Of a DNA stretch of 64,000 nucleotides, positions 55,805-64,000 are shown one piece after another; within the stretch, counting starts at the first letter, position 1, and the number at the start of each line of letters is the position of its first letter. Source of the stretch: Xenophilus arseniciresistens (GTDB taxonomy: Bacteria > Pseudomonadota > Gammaproteobacteria > Burkholderiales > Burkholderiaceae_C). The position numbers and the translations under genes are program-made. The notes beneath the pieces were generated by a model. The model had not been told where the DNA came from, ran no database searches, and saw only the letters and a program-made list of their open reading frames with translations. The stretch is taken from the NCBI RefSeq assembly GCF_028023875.1, contig NZ_JAQIPB010000010.1:1-64000 (forward strand), in the 5' to 3' direction.

Positions 55805-56198
55805 GCCGCTTTTCGGTGTCGAACTGACGGCCAGCTTCCTCGCGCGGCTGGACGACATCGAGGCCTTCCTGGTGCAGGCCGATGCCGGCTTCGCCTTTGA
55901 CCGGCTGCTGGATGAACTGCGCAGCACCGTGATCCCCAACCTCGCGCGCTTTCCGCGAATCGGCCGGCGCTACCTGGGCCATGCGCCGCAGTCTGCAGAA
56001 GCATTGGCATTGCTGGCTTCACTGCCGCGCGGCGCGGCGCAAACCTTGCGCGAATACCTGCACGGCGACTACCTGCTGCTCTACACCGTCCCGGACGCGG
56101 CAGGCACCGTCTACCTGCTGTCGATCCGGCACCACCGCCAGCTTTCCTTCGACTTTGCTCGGCTGTGGCCGGGCACCGCGTCGCCCGATCAGCGCTGA
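55797..56198 (+). CDS. Type II toxin, RelE/ParE superfamily
   Basis: A 133-residue toxin starting at GTG 55797, overlapping the antitoxin by 8 bases. The ParE/RelE fold is indicated by GVELTASFLARLDDIEAFL, the central NLARFPRIGRRYLGH helix and the C-terminal strands YLLLYTV and VYLLSIRHHRQLSF, where the R-H-H residues correspond to the basic RelE C-terminal strand. Whether it cleaves mRNA or poisons gyrase cannot be told. It converges on the SDR gene, with 11 bases between the stop codons. Confidence 0.83.
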   Translation: MTEPLFGVELTASFLARLDDIEAFLVQADAGFAFDRLLDELRSTVIPNLARFPRIGRRYLGHAPQSAEALALLASLPRGAAQTLREYLHGDYLLLYTVPDAAGTVYLLSIRHHRQLSFDFARLWPGTASPDQR

Positions 56199-56209
56199 GC
56201 TTTCAGCCT

Positions 56210-57004
<795 letters not shown>

Positions 57005-57091
57005 GGGAAGTCTCCTGAAGCGGGAAGGAAAGGGCCGCGCTGCATGGCAGTCGGCTGCGGGACAGTCTAGGAAGCAGCCCGCATTGCCGCC

Positions 57092-57108
57092 ATCGTCCAA
57101 AGCGACGA
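57092..57108. promoter_or_regulatory. TCGTC-N6-GACGA dyad between SDR and LuxR-type genes
   Basis: On the minus strand it reads TCGTCGCTTTGGACGAT. It lies 17-33 bases before the LuxR ATG and 88-104 bases before the SDR ATG. The close position to the regulator start is what autoregulation would need. Confidence 0.6.
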
Positions 57109-57124
57109 AAGTCCGCGCCAGCGC

Positions 57125-59875
57125 ATGCAAGCCCACCGCCCCTTCTTCCATTCCGCCGCCGTGGTCCCGGCCGCCAAGCTCAGTCCGCCGCGCCCCGGCA
57201 GCGCGCAGGTGCGCCGCGCCGCGCTGGCCGCGCGCGGGGCCGAAGCCCTGGCCGCGCGCCTGGTGCTGGTGCGCGCGCCCGCGGGCTTTGGCAAGACCAC
57301 CGCCATGCGCCAGTTGCGCGACCAGTTCGAGTCCGCCGGCCTGGGCTGCGCCTGGCTCACGCTGGACGCGGCCGACAACGACCTGCCGCGCTTCCTGCAC
57401 GGGCTGGGGCAGGCGCTGCAGGGGCTGGAGCCGCAGGCGCCCGGCGCGGGCGACCCCTTCGGCATGCTGGAGACGCTGGCGCGCGAAGACACGCCCTTCG
57501 CGCTGTTCCTGGACGACTTCGAGCAGCTGCACAGCGAAGCCGTGCTGGGCCTGATGCGCCAGCTGGCCGAGCAGCTGCCGCCGCGCGGGCGGCTGGTGAT
57601 CGGCTCGCGCGCGCTGCCCGAGCTGGGCCTGGGCCGCCTGCGCGCGCGCGGCCAGCTGCTGGAGATCGACACCGCCGCGCTGCGCTTTTCCGAAGGCGAG
57701 GCCGAGGAGTTCTTCCGGCTGCGCGGCACCCCGCTGCCGCGCGAGGCGCTGGTGCAGCTGCTGGACAAGACCGAAGGCTGGATCGGGGCGCTCTGGCTGG
57801 CCTCGCTGGCGCTGGACCGGCATGGGCCGCACAGCGATTTCGTCGCGCGCTTTTCGGGCTCCGACCGTGCCATGGCCAACTACCTGGCCGAGGACGTGCT
57901 GGCCCAGCAGAGCCAGGAGGTGCGCGACTTCCTGCTTCGCACCAGCATCCTGCGCACGCTGGACGCGCAGGTCTGCCAGGCGCTGATGCCGCGCAGCGAT
58001 TGCGCCGCGCTGCTGGCGCGGCTGGAAGCGGCGCACCTGTTCCTGGCGCCGCTGGCCGACGATGCGCGCAGCTTGCGCTACCACAGCCTGTTTGCCGACT
58101 TCCTGCGCATGCAGCTGCAGCGCGAGCGGCCCGACGAGTGGGCCCGCCTGCACCTGGCCGCCTCGGGCTGGTACGAATCGGTGGGCCGGCCGGTGCCGGC
58201 CATCGAGCACGCGCTGCAGGGCGGCGACCCGCCGCATGCCGTGCACCTGCTGGTCCAGCACGCGCGCGCGCTGCTGGAGCAGGGCCGCATGCGCCTGCTC
58301 TCGCGCTGGTTCGCCAGCCTGCCGCCGGCCCTGCTGGCCGACCAGCCGCTGCTGCAGGCCGTGGCCGTGTGCGCCGACTGCTTCACGCATGGGGCCTGGC
58401 AGGCGCAGCAGCGGCTCGATGGCTGCACGGCCTGCCTCGAAAGCCGGGACCCGGCCGTGCAGGCGCTGGTCAATGCCCTGCGGCCGCTGCTGCTGGCCAT
58501 GATGGACCGGGTCGAGGAGGCTGCGCCGGCCGCCCGCGCCGCCATGGCGCGCCTGCCCAGCCAGTGGCCCTTTGCCGACAACACGCTGGCCAATGCGGCG
58601 GCCTATGTGCAGTCGCTCATGGGCGCGCGGGGCGAGGCCCACCGCCTGGTCGATGCCGCGCGCCGCACGCAGGCCGGCAGCCTGTTCAGCCGCATGTACA
58701 CCGAGGCCATGGCCGGCGTGCTCGACCTGTCCGAAGGCCGGCTGCGCCAGGCGGCGGCGCGCTTTCGGGTGGCGCTGGCGGCCACGCCGCGCGCGGCCTC
58801 GTACAACCCCAGCAACGGCAACGCCTGGGCCGGCGTGCTGCATGCGGGCGTGCTCTACGAAGGCAATGACCTGGCCGGCGCGGACCACCTGCTCAACGTC
58901 TACCTGCCGCTGGCGCGCGACGTGGGCCTGCCCGATCACCTGATCGCCAGCTACCGCATGCGCGTGCGCATCGCCTTCCTGCGCGGCGACGTGGACGCGG
59001 CCTTCGGCCTGCTCACCGAACTGGAATACCTGGGCCAGCAGCGCCAGCTGCCGCGCGTGACGGCCAGCGCGCGGCTGGAGCTGGCGCGCATCTTCACGCT
59101 GCAGGGCAATCGGCAGGCCGCCGCCGACGCACTGGCCCGGGCCGACGATGCGGCCGTGTGGCCGCGCGTGCAGCGCCTGGGCTTTGCGGCGCACGAAGTG
59201 GAAGACATCGCCATCGGCCGGCTGCGCTGGCAGTTGCGCTTCGGCCAGGCGGACCAGGCCCGCGCCCTGCTGGCCGGCGAGCTGCCGGCCCTGTGCGACG
59301 CCGCCGAAGCGCGCGGGCGGCGCCTGCGCGGCCTGAAGCTGCGCCTGCTGGGCGCCCTGGCGCAGGCCCGCGCGGGACAGGGTCCGCTGGCGCTTCAGGC
59401 GCTGGCCGAGGTGCTGGCGCAGACCTCGCGCGAGGGCTTCATGCGCCTGGTGCTGGACGAGGGCCCGGGTTTGGGCGCGCTGCTGCGTCCGCTGGAAGAG
59501 CGCCTGCGCAGCGCCGATGCGACCGACCCGCTGCTGCTGGACCATGTGAGCCAGCTGCTGGCGGCCTGCGGCGAGGCGGCCGACGCGCCCTGGCGCGCCG
59601 AGGGCGGCGCCGAAGGGGAGGGCAGTGAAGAAGCCTCCCCCGCCGACGATGCCGGCGTGCCCGCGCTGCCCATGGGCATGGAGCCGCTCACGCGCAAGGA
59701 AATCCGCGTGCTGGAGCTTCTGGCCAACGGCTATTCGAACGCCGCCATGGCCGAGAAGCTCTTCGTGTCCGACAGCACCGTGCGCACGCACCTGCGCAAC
59801 ATCAACGCCAAGCTGGGCGCGCGCAGCCGCACGCAGGCCGTGGCGCTGGCGCGCCGCGTGGGCGTGCTGCGCTAA
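57125..59875 (+). CDS. MalT-like LuxR family transcriptional regulator (STAND ATPase)
   Basis: A 916-residue signal-transduction ATPase. Walker A is APAGFGKTT (51-59), Walker B is FALFLDDFEQLH (about 125-136), and the sensor region GSRALPELGLGRLRARGQLLEI follows. A long alpha-helical repeat region (about 330-800) resembles the MalT/AcoK sensor. The C-terminal LuxR helix-turn-helix (about 855-916) is LTRKEIRVLELLANGYSNAAMAE then LFVSDSTVRTHLRNINAKLG. These proteins activate catabolic genes when a pathway intermediate binds. Its position beside the SDR and the shared dyad suggest it controls the beta-oxidation genes from 49 to 57 kb. Confidence 0.92.
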   Translation: MQAHRPFFHSAAVVPAAKLSPPRPGSAQVRRAALAARGAEALAARLVLVRAPAGFGKTTAMRQLRDQFESAGLGCAWLTLDAADNDLPRFLHGLGQALQGLEPQAPGAGDPFGMLETLAREDTPFALFLDDFEQLHSEAVLGLMRQLAEQLPPRGRLVIGSRALPELGLGRLRARGQLLEIDTAALRFSEGEAEEFFRLRGTPLPREALVQLLDKTEGWIGALWLASLALDRHGPHSDFVARFSGSDRAMANYLAEDVLAQQSQEVRDFLLRTSILRTLDAQVCQALMPRSDCAALLARLEAAHLFLAPLADDARSLRYHSLFADFLRMQLQRERPDEWARLHLAASGWYESVGRPVPAIEHALQGGDPPHAVHLLVQHARALLEQGRMRLLSRWFASLPPALLADQPLLQAVAVCADCFTHGAWQAQQRLDGCTACLESRDPAVQALVNALRPLLLAMMDRVEEAAPAARAAMARLPSQWPFADNTLANAAAYVQSLMGARGEAHRLVDAARRTQAGSLFSRMYTEAMAGVLDLSEGRLRQAAARFRVALAATPRAASYNPSNGNAWAGVLHAGVLYEGNDLAGADHLLNVYLPLARDVGLPDHLIASYRMRVRIAFLRGDVDAAFGLLTELEYLGQQRQLPRVTASARLELARIFTLQGNRQAAADALARADDAAVWPRVQRLGFAAHEVEDIAIGRLRWQLRFGQADQARALLAGELPALCDAAEARGRRLRGLKLRLLGALAQARAGQGPLALQALAEVLAQTSREGFMRLVLDEGPGLGALLRPLEERLRSADATDPLLLDHVSQLLAACGEAADAPWRAEGGAEGEGSEEASPADDAGVPALPMGMEPLTRKEIRVLELLANGYSNAAMAEKLFVSDSTVRTHLRNINAKLGARSRTQAVALARRVGVLR

Positions 59876-60759
59876 CGCCGCAAAAGCGCCTGGCGCAGCA
59901 TGCGCGAGGCGCGGTCGCGGATGCGCCCGGGCATGCTGCGGTGGGCGCGCTGCGGCTGCACGCGCGCGGTGGCGCAGGCCCACAGGAAGTCGTGCAGGAT
60001 CGGCGCGTCGTTGATGGTCTCGGTGCTGCCGAACTTGTGGAACTCCGGGTGCCACTGCGTGGCCGCGATGTAGCTGCGGCCGCGGTCGGCCTGGCGGCGG
60101 ATGGCCTCGGGCACGCGGTCGGGCAGGCTCCACGCCTCCACGTCGAAGCCTGGCGCCAGGTCCTTGATGCCCTGGTGGTGGATGCTGTTGACGCGGGCCG
60201 TCTGCACGTCCGGGTAGAGCCTGGCCAGGCGCGTGTCGGGCACGATCTCGATGGCGTGGAAGTTCTGGTCGTAGGTCACCGGGTCGCGGTGCCTGAGCGT
60301 TTCGGGGTGGCCGTGCTGCTCCTCGATGTCCTGGTACAGCGTGCCGCCGAAGGCCACGTTGATCAGCTGCAGCCCGCGGCAGACGCCGAAGATCGGCTTG
60401 CCGGCCTGCTCGAAGGCCTCCACCAGCGCCAGGTCATACAGGTCGCGGATGCGGTCGCCGATCCAGGCGTCCTTGAGCGGCACCTCGCCGTAGCTGCCCG
60501 GCCACACGTCTGCGCCGCCGTGCATGACCACGCCGTCCAGCCATTCGGCGTAGTGGGCCAGGCTGGTGTCGCCGCGCGCCGTGTCGCCCGTGGGGCAGGG
60601 CACCATCACCACCATGGCGCCGGCCGACATCAGCCAGTGCGCGATGGACTGCTCGACGTACTGCAAGGTCTTGTTGGTGAACAGCGAGCGCGCCGGATCG
60701 GCGTGCGAGAAGCAGGCCGACAGGCCGATCTTGAGGCGGGCGGAGACGGGTTGCGTCAT
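59872..60759 (-). CDS. Class I glutamine amidotransferase-like hydrolase (PuuD family)
   Basis: A 295-residue C26-type hydrolase, gamma-glutamyl-GABA hydrolase-like. The N-terminal IGLSACFSHADP and MHGGADVWPG, the nucleophile elbow FGVCRGLQ (Cys127) and the His of ATQWHPEFH are all present. E. coli PuuD acts in putrescine breakdown, but no other puu genes are here, so the substrate is uncertain. The start ATG 60759 (MTQPVSARLKIG) is the family-like choice; in-frame ATGs at 60810 and 60852 exist. Its stop overlaps the convergent luxR stop by four bases. Confidence 0.88.
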   Translation of the reverse strand: MTQPVSARLKIGLSACFSHADPARSLFTNKTLQYVEQSIAHWLMSAGAMVVMVPCPTGDTARGDTSLAHYAEWLDGVVMHGGADVWPGSYGEVPLKDAWIGDRIRDLYDLALVEAFEQAGKPIFGVCRGLQLINVAFGGTLYQDIEEQHGHPETLRHRDPVTYDQNFHAIEIVPDTRLARLYPDVQTARVNSIHHQGIKDLAPGFDVEAWSLPDRVPEAIRRQADRGRSYIAATQWHPEFHKFGSTETINDAPILHDFLWACATARVQPQRAHRSMPGRIRDRASRMLRQALLRR

Positions 60760-60909
60760 ACGGGTGGAAGTGGGCGTCAGGCCGGGGTGGGCGTCAAGCG
60801 CAAAGTTCATTCTGTGCGCAACGGGCTTGCGCCGGGTGTCAGCCAATGCCACCCGCTATGCTCGGGCGCTCGTTGCACACAGGTGCTGCCACCCACGGAG
60901 ACGCGCCGC

Positions 60910-61965
60910 ATGAAAACCATCCAGGGTCCTGCCATCTTCCTGGCCCAGTTCGTGGGCGATGCCGCCCCCTTCAACTCGCTGGACGCCATCGCCGGCTGGG
61001 CCGCCGGCCTGGGCTACAAGGCGGTGCAGATTCCCAGCTGGGACAGCCGCCTGATCGACCTTCAACGCGCCGCCGAGAGCCAGACCTATTGCGACGAGAT
61101 CACCGGCACGCTGGCCGCGCACGGCCTGGTGATCAGCGAGCTTTCCAGCCACCTGCAGGGCCAGCTGGTGGCCGTGCACCCGGCCTATGACGCGGGCTTC
61201 GACGGCTTTGCGGCGCCCGAGGTGCGCGGCAACCCGCAGGCGCGGCAGCAATGGGCCGTGGCGCAGCTGCACCTGGCGGCCCGGGCATCGCAGCGGCTGG
61301 GGCTCAAGGCGCATGCCACCTTCTCGGGCGCGCTGGCCTGGCCCTACTTCTATTCCTGGCCGCCGCGTCCGGCCGGGCTGATCGAAGAAGCTTTTGATGA
61401 ACTGGCGCGGCGCTGGAAGCCCATCCTCGACGCCTTCGACGCCGCGGGCGTGGACGTGGGCTACGAGATCCATCCCGGCGAAGACCTGCACGACGGCGTG
61501 AGCTACGAGATGTTCCTCGAGCGCGTGGGCAACCACCCGCGCGCCAACCTGCTGTACGACCCCAGCCACTTCGTGCTGCAGCAGCTCGATTACCTGGCCT
61601 ACATCGACCACTACCACGAGCGCATCAAGCTCTTCCACGTCAAGGACGCCGAGTTCAACCCCAGCGGCAAGCAGGGCGTGTACGGCGGCTTCCAGAGCTG
61701 GATCAACCGGGCCGGGCGCTTCCGCTCGCTGGGCGACGGGCAGGTGGACTTCGGCGCCGTCTTTTCGAAGATGGCGCAGTACGACTTCGGCGGCTGGGCC
61801 GTGCTGGAATGGGAGTGCTGCCTCAAGCACCCCGAGGACGGCGCGCGCGAAGGTGCGCAGTTCATCGCCGAGCACATCATCCGCGTGGCCGACCGCGCCT
61901 TTGACGACTTCGCGGCCGGCGAGGTGGACCGCGAGGGCAACCGCCGGATGTTGGGTCTGCGCTGA
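60910..61965 (+). CDS. Sugar phosphate isomerase/epimerase family protein (AP endonuclease 2-like TIM barrel)
   Basis: A 351-residue TIM-barrel enzyme. Metal-ligand positions are visible: YEIHPGEDLHDG (Glu), LLYDPSHFVLQQLD (Asp/His), IKLFHVKDAEF (His/Asp) and AVLEWECCLKHPEDG (Glu). The pattern is that of xylose-isomerase-like sugar isomerases/epimerases. The N terminus MKTIQGPAIFLAQFVGD follows ATG 60910. The substrate is unknown; a sugar or inositol is likely. It is divergent from the PuuD-like gene, 150 bases apart. Confidence 0.9.
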   Translation: MKTIQGPAIFLAQFVGDAAPFNSLDAIAGWAAGLGYKAVQIPSWDSRLIDLQRAAESQTYCDEITGTLAAHGLVISELSSHLQGQLVAVHPAYDAGFDGFAAPEVRGNPQARQQWAVAQLHLAARASQRLGLKAHATFSGALAWPYFYSWPPRPAGLIEEAFDELARRWKPILDAFDAAGVDVGYEIHPGEDLHDGVSYEMFLERVGNHPRANLLYDPSHFVLQQLDYLAYIDHYHERIKLFHVKDAEFNPSGKQGVYGGFQSWINRAGRFRSLGDGQVDFGAVFSKMAQYDFGGWAVLEWECCLKHPEDGAREGAQFIAEHIIRVADRAFDDFAAGEVDREGNRRMLGLR

Positions 61966-62369
61966 ATCGGGCGCGAATCCGGCGCCAGCCGGCCCGCGGC
62001 AGGCCGCCCAGGATGGCAAGGACCGTGCCATCCGGATACAATTGACGGGTTTCGCTCGCACGACGACGCGCATCGCCCCTGTGTGGGCACGGCGGCTCGG
62101 GGCCAGATGCACGGCGGCTTGGGGCCACGTGCCAGTGGCCCGCCCGACTGCCGAGGCAAGCCCGCCCAAGAGTCCATCCGCACCGCTGTAGCCGCCTGCC
62201 CCCGTGGCAGTGCAGGCATCGGCCGTGCCCCGGGCCCGGCGCCATGGCCTGCCGTCCACGCCTGCGAATGTCAGCCCGGCCGCATCCGTTCCGGGCGGCG
62301 GTGGCCGCGAGCCCCGCTTGTTGGAGCCGCGCCAATAAAGGAAGGCGCGCACACGCTTGAAAGGACTTT
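61966..62369 (+). other. 404-base gene-free region upstream of infA
   Basis: It holds an 8-base inverted repeat GGATGGCA/TGCCATCC (62011-62033) followed directly by TACAAT (62037-62042), a possible -10. An imperfect tandem repeat of 22 bases follows (62087-62108 and 62109-62130, three differences), then GC-rich sequence with self-complementary patches. If transcription starts near 62050, infA has an untranslated leader of about 320 bases. No credible gene was found in it. Confidence 0.5.
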
Positions 62370-62615
62370 ATGGCCAAGGAAGAACTCATTGAAATGCAGG
62401 GGGCAGTCACCGAAGTGCTGCCCGACTCGCGCTACCGCGTGACGCTGGAAAACGGCCACGAAGTCATCGCCTACAGCGGTGGCAAGGTGCGCAAGAACCA
62501 CATCCGGATCATTCTGGGCGACAAGGTGTCGCTGGAAATGTCGCCCTACGACCTGACCAAGGGCCGCATCACCTTCCGTCATCTGGAGCGCCGCGGCCCC
62601 CCGCCCGGCCGCTGA
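62370..62615 (+). CDS. infA: Translation initiation factor IF-1 (extended paralogue)
   Basis: An 81-residue OB-fold protein that assists 30S initiation. [35 protein letters not shown] and [21 protein letters not shown] (separate blocks) are the IF-1 core. A C-terminal extension [11 protein letters not shown] goes 10 residues beyond the usual 71-72, as in the second infA that many Burkholderiales carry outside the ribosomal protein operon. GAAAGGAC precedes the ATG. It ends in a strong terminator. Confidence 0.93.
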   Translation: MAKEELIEMQGAVTEVLPDSRYRVTLENGHEVIAYSGGKVRKNHIRIILGDKVSLEMSPYDLTKGRITFRHLERRGPPPGR

Positions 62616-62677
62616 GCCCGTCGCTCGCCAAACAAACTGCATCGGCCCGCGGCACGCCGCCACGGCCGCCCATGCCA

Positions 62678-62700
62678 AGCCTCCTTCGGGAGGCTTTTTC
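62678..62700 (+). terminator. Rho-independent terminator of infA
   Basis: AGCCTCC-TTCG-GGAGGCT followed by five T, a UUCG tetraloop stem, 62 bases past the infA stop. Confidence 0.93.
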
Positions 62701-62794
62701 ATTGCCGGGCCGCCCCAAGATGAAAAGCCCCCTTGGGGGGCAGCGGACCTCGCGAAGCGGGGGAGCGTGGGGGTCATTTTTCATTGCCGGGCCG
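62695..62794. repeat. Repeat copy C with 18-base flanking direct repeats
   Basis: The core GGGGGGCAGCGGACC and CGCGAAGCGGGGGAGCG of the dispersed repeat is here flanked by direct repeats TTTTTCATTGCCGGGCCG at 62695-62712 and 62777-62794 (period 82). The 30-codon frame seen in copies A and B is not kept. The first flank includes the T run of the infA terminator. Confidence 0.75.
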
Positions 62795-63046
62795 GCGCCC
62801 TTTTCAAGGGCAGAACCTGCCGCGGATGCGCCCCGCGCCTACACGGCAGGGCCCGCGCGCGTCAAAGGCGCATGGCCGCGCGCGCACCGATCCCGACCTC
62901 GTGCAGGACAAACGCTCGACGTGCCCGGCGCCCCTTCGCAGCCGCCCGCGCGATGGCATGCTTGGCTCCTACAACAAGACGCGCGGCTGGGCCGGCGTCC
63001 GCCCCCGGCGCGGGCCGGGGCCTCATCGGAACAAGAAAGGACAGTC
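62795..63046 (+). other. Gene-free region before the response regulator gene
   Basis: About 250 bases after repeat C up to the response regulator ATG. It must contain that gene's promoter, but no convincing -35/-10 pair is visible. The only clear signal is the Shine-Dalgarno AAGAAAGGA at 63033-63041. Confidence 0.4.
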
Positions 63047-63679
63047 ATGATCAAGATTGGAATCGTTGACGACCATGCGGTGGTGCGCGCAGGCCTGCGC
63101 GATTTCTTCTCCACGCATGTGGACCTGCGCGTGGTGGGCGAGGCGGCCTCGGGCCGCGAGGCGATCGACCTGGTGCGCAACACCGAGATCGACGTGCTGC
63201 TGATGGACCTCTCCATGCCCGGCCAGAGCGGGCTGGACGCGCTGTCCATGATCCGCGCCAAGGCGCCGGACATGGGCGTGCTGATCCTCAGCAGCTACCC
63301 CGAAGAGCACTACGCGATGAACCTGATCCGCCAGGGCGCGAGCGGCTACCTCAACAAGGAATGCGAGCCCGACGAGATCGTCAAGGCCGTGCGCACCATC
63401 GCGCTGGGCCGCCGCTACATCACGCCGGCCGTGGCCGACCTGCTGGCCAACCAACTGGGCAAGAAGGACAACGCGGCGCCGCACGAGCAACTGTCGGAGC
63501 GTGAGTTCCAGGTCTTCCTGAAGCTGGCCAAGGGCGAGACCGTGGGCAAGATCGGCGAAGACCTGTCGCTGTCGGTCAAGACCATCAGCACCTACCGCAC
63601 GCGCCTGATGGAAAAACTGGCGCTGCAGACCAACAGCGACCTGACCTACTACGCGATGAAGGCGCAGCTCATCAACTGA
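63047..63679 (+). CDS. NarL/FixJ family response regulator
   Basis: A 210-residue two-component regulator. The receiver domain has Asp9-Asp10, the phospho-acceptor Asp54 in LLMDLSMPG, LILSSYPEEHYAMNLI and Lys in GYLNKECEPDEI. The C-terminal LuxR-type helix-turn-helix (about 145-205) has LSEREFQVFLKLAKGETVGKIGEDLSLS then KTISTYRTRLMEKL. It resembles the RcsB/UvrY-like group. No sensor kinase is next to it in this window. ATG 63047 has AAAGGA six bases upstream. A bidirectional terminator follows. Confidence 0.94.
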   Translation: MIKIGIVDDHAVVRAGLRDFFSTHVDLRVVGEAASGREAIDLVRNTEIDVLLMDLSMPGQSGLDALSMIRAKAPDMGVLILSSYPEEHYAMNLIRQGASGYLNKECEPDEIVKAVRTIALGRRYITPAVADLLANQLGKKDNAAPHEQLSEREFQVFLKLAKGETVGKIGEDLSLSVKTISTYRTRLMEKLALQTNSDLTYYAMKAQLIN

Positions 63680-63730
63680 GTGCCTGCCTTTTTCGCAGGG
63701 CGGCTGAGCGAAAGAGCCCTTGCGATCGCG

Positions 63731-63770
63731 CAAAAAAAGCCGCGCCCGTCATGGAGCGCGGCTTTTTCTT
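63731..63770. terminator. Bidirectional rho-independent terminator after the response regulator
   Basis: AGCCGCGC and GCGCGGCT form an 8-base stem, with an A tract (63732-63738) on the left and TTTTTCTT on the right. It can stop transcription in both directions. Confidence 0.9.
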
Positions 63771-63811
63771 GCGCCCCCCTCGTTCGCGCGGCCTTGACCG
63801 ACACTGTGCCC

Positions 63812-64000
63812 ATGCACCCCCAAGACCCCGATTCGCAGATCCACGTCCCCGACGCCTTTTTGGCGCTGTACAGCGACCCCCGGCGCCAGCGCCTGAAGGA
63901 GCCCGTGGCCTGGGTCATGGCCCGCCATGAGCTGTGCGAGGACCTGGCGCAGGCGCTGGTGCCCACGGCGCTGACCCAGTCGCATGGCGGCAGCGTGAGC
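63812..64000 (+). CDS. Partial gene at window edge, hypothetical cytoplasmic protein
   Basis: At least 63 residues from ATG 63812, running off the window; GTG 63806 is also in frame. The visible part (IHVPDAFLALYSDPRRQRL; MARHELCEDLAQALV) has no signal peptide or membrane segment. It resembles short conserved proteins that Burkholderiales encode near NarL-type regulators, sometimes called ATPase with chaperone activity, but this is recall rather than a demonstrated match. No function is assigned. Confidence 0.6.
   Translation, partial: MHPQDPDSQIHVPDAFLALYSDPRRQRLKEPVAWVMARHELCEDLAQALVPTALTQSHGGSVS

Noticed and set aside
62271-62777. Minus-strand open frame across infA and repeat C
   Set aside because: It is antisense to infA and begins within the dispersed repeat; it is best seen as repeat-derived chance coding.

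Overview
The window is a chromosomal stretch from a high-G+C betaproteobacterium, most likely a member of the Comamonadaceae (Burkholderiales). This is inferred from strong G/C bias at codon third positions, a Bug-type tricarboxylate-binding protein, a fused indolepyruvate ferredoxin oxidoreductase with a divergent Lrp gene, a purE-purK-sua5 order, a pgk-pyk-class I aldolase-purC order and a second-type infA. I see no rRNA, tRNA, CRISPR array, insertion sequence or prophage gene.

Layout. 1-7.6 kb: lipoprotein hydrolase, GNAT enzyme, VOC protein, VF530 protein, purE-purK-sua5 (minus), CnoX-like thioredoxin and a META lipoprotein. 7.6-12.5 kb: purC, class I aldolase, pyruvate kinase and phosphoglycerate kinase (all minus). 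12.5-18.6 kb: fmt-azlC-azlD, a BamE-like lipoprotein and def (minus), divergent from a LysM protein and dprA. 18.6-24.7 kb: DUF1631 protein and yajC-secD-secF. 24.9-30.8 kb: indolepyruvate ferredoxin oxidoreductase, its divergent Lrp-type regulator and an MFS exporter. 30.8-44.2 kb: an uncharacterised catabolic island with a Bug binding protein, NIPSNAP protein, ketosteroid-dehydrogenase-like flavoprotein, SDR, AraC regulator, aspartate-dehydrogenase-like protein, TIGR04076 protein, aldo/keto reductase, complete branched-chain-type ABC importer and GntR/FCD regulator. 44.3-49.2 kb: birA, a SET-domain methyltransferase divergent from a topoisomerase III with an H1-like linker and a SWIB domain, and a tiny lipoprotein. 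49.2-59.9 kb: a beta-oxidation cluster (acyl-CoA dehydrogenase, alpha-methylacyl-CoA racemase type enzyme, acyl-CoA ligase, enoyl-CoA hydratase, thiolase, HSD10-like SDR) with a MalT-like LuxR regulator, interrupted by a toxin-antitoxin pair. 59.9-64 kb: a class-I glutamine amidotransferase-like hydrolase, a TIM-barrel isomerase, infA, a NarL-type response regulator and a truncated gene at the right edge.

The signals I consider most worth checking are these. (1) A repeat family of about 90 bp sits between co-directional genes at 4.1 and 15.2-15.4 kb. Each full unit there is an exact 30-codon open reading frame, and the units are joined to each other and to the next gene by TGA-N-ATG. (2) An 18-codon leader ORF lies between secD and secF, where one sequence can pair either with the leader start or with the secF start. 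(3) A dyad TCGTC-N6-GACGA recurs in three promoter regions of the beta-oxidation cluster, including that of its LuxR regulator. (4) A SET methyltransferase and a SWIB-topoisomerase III are divergently transcribed from a long alternating purine-pyrimidine tract that could form Z-DNA.

All calls come from reading the sequence and from family knowledge; no database search was run.
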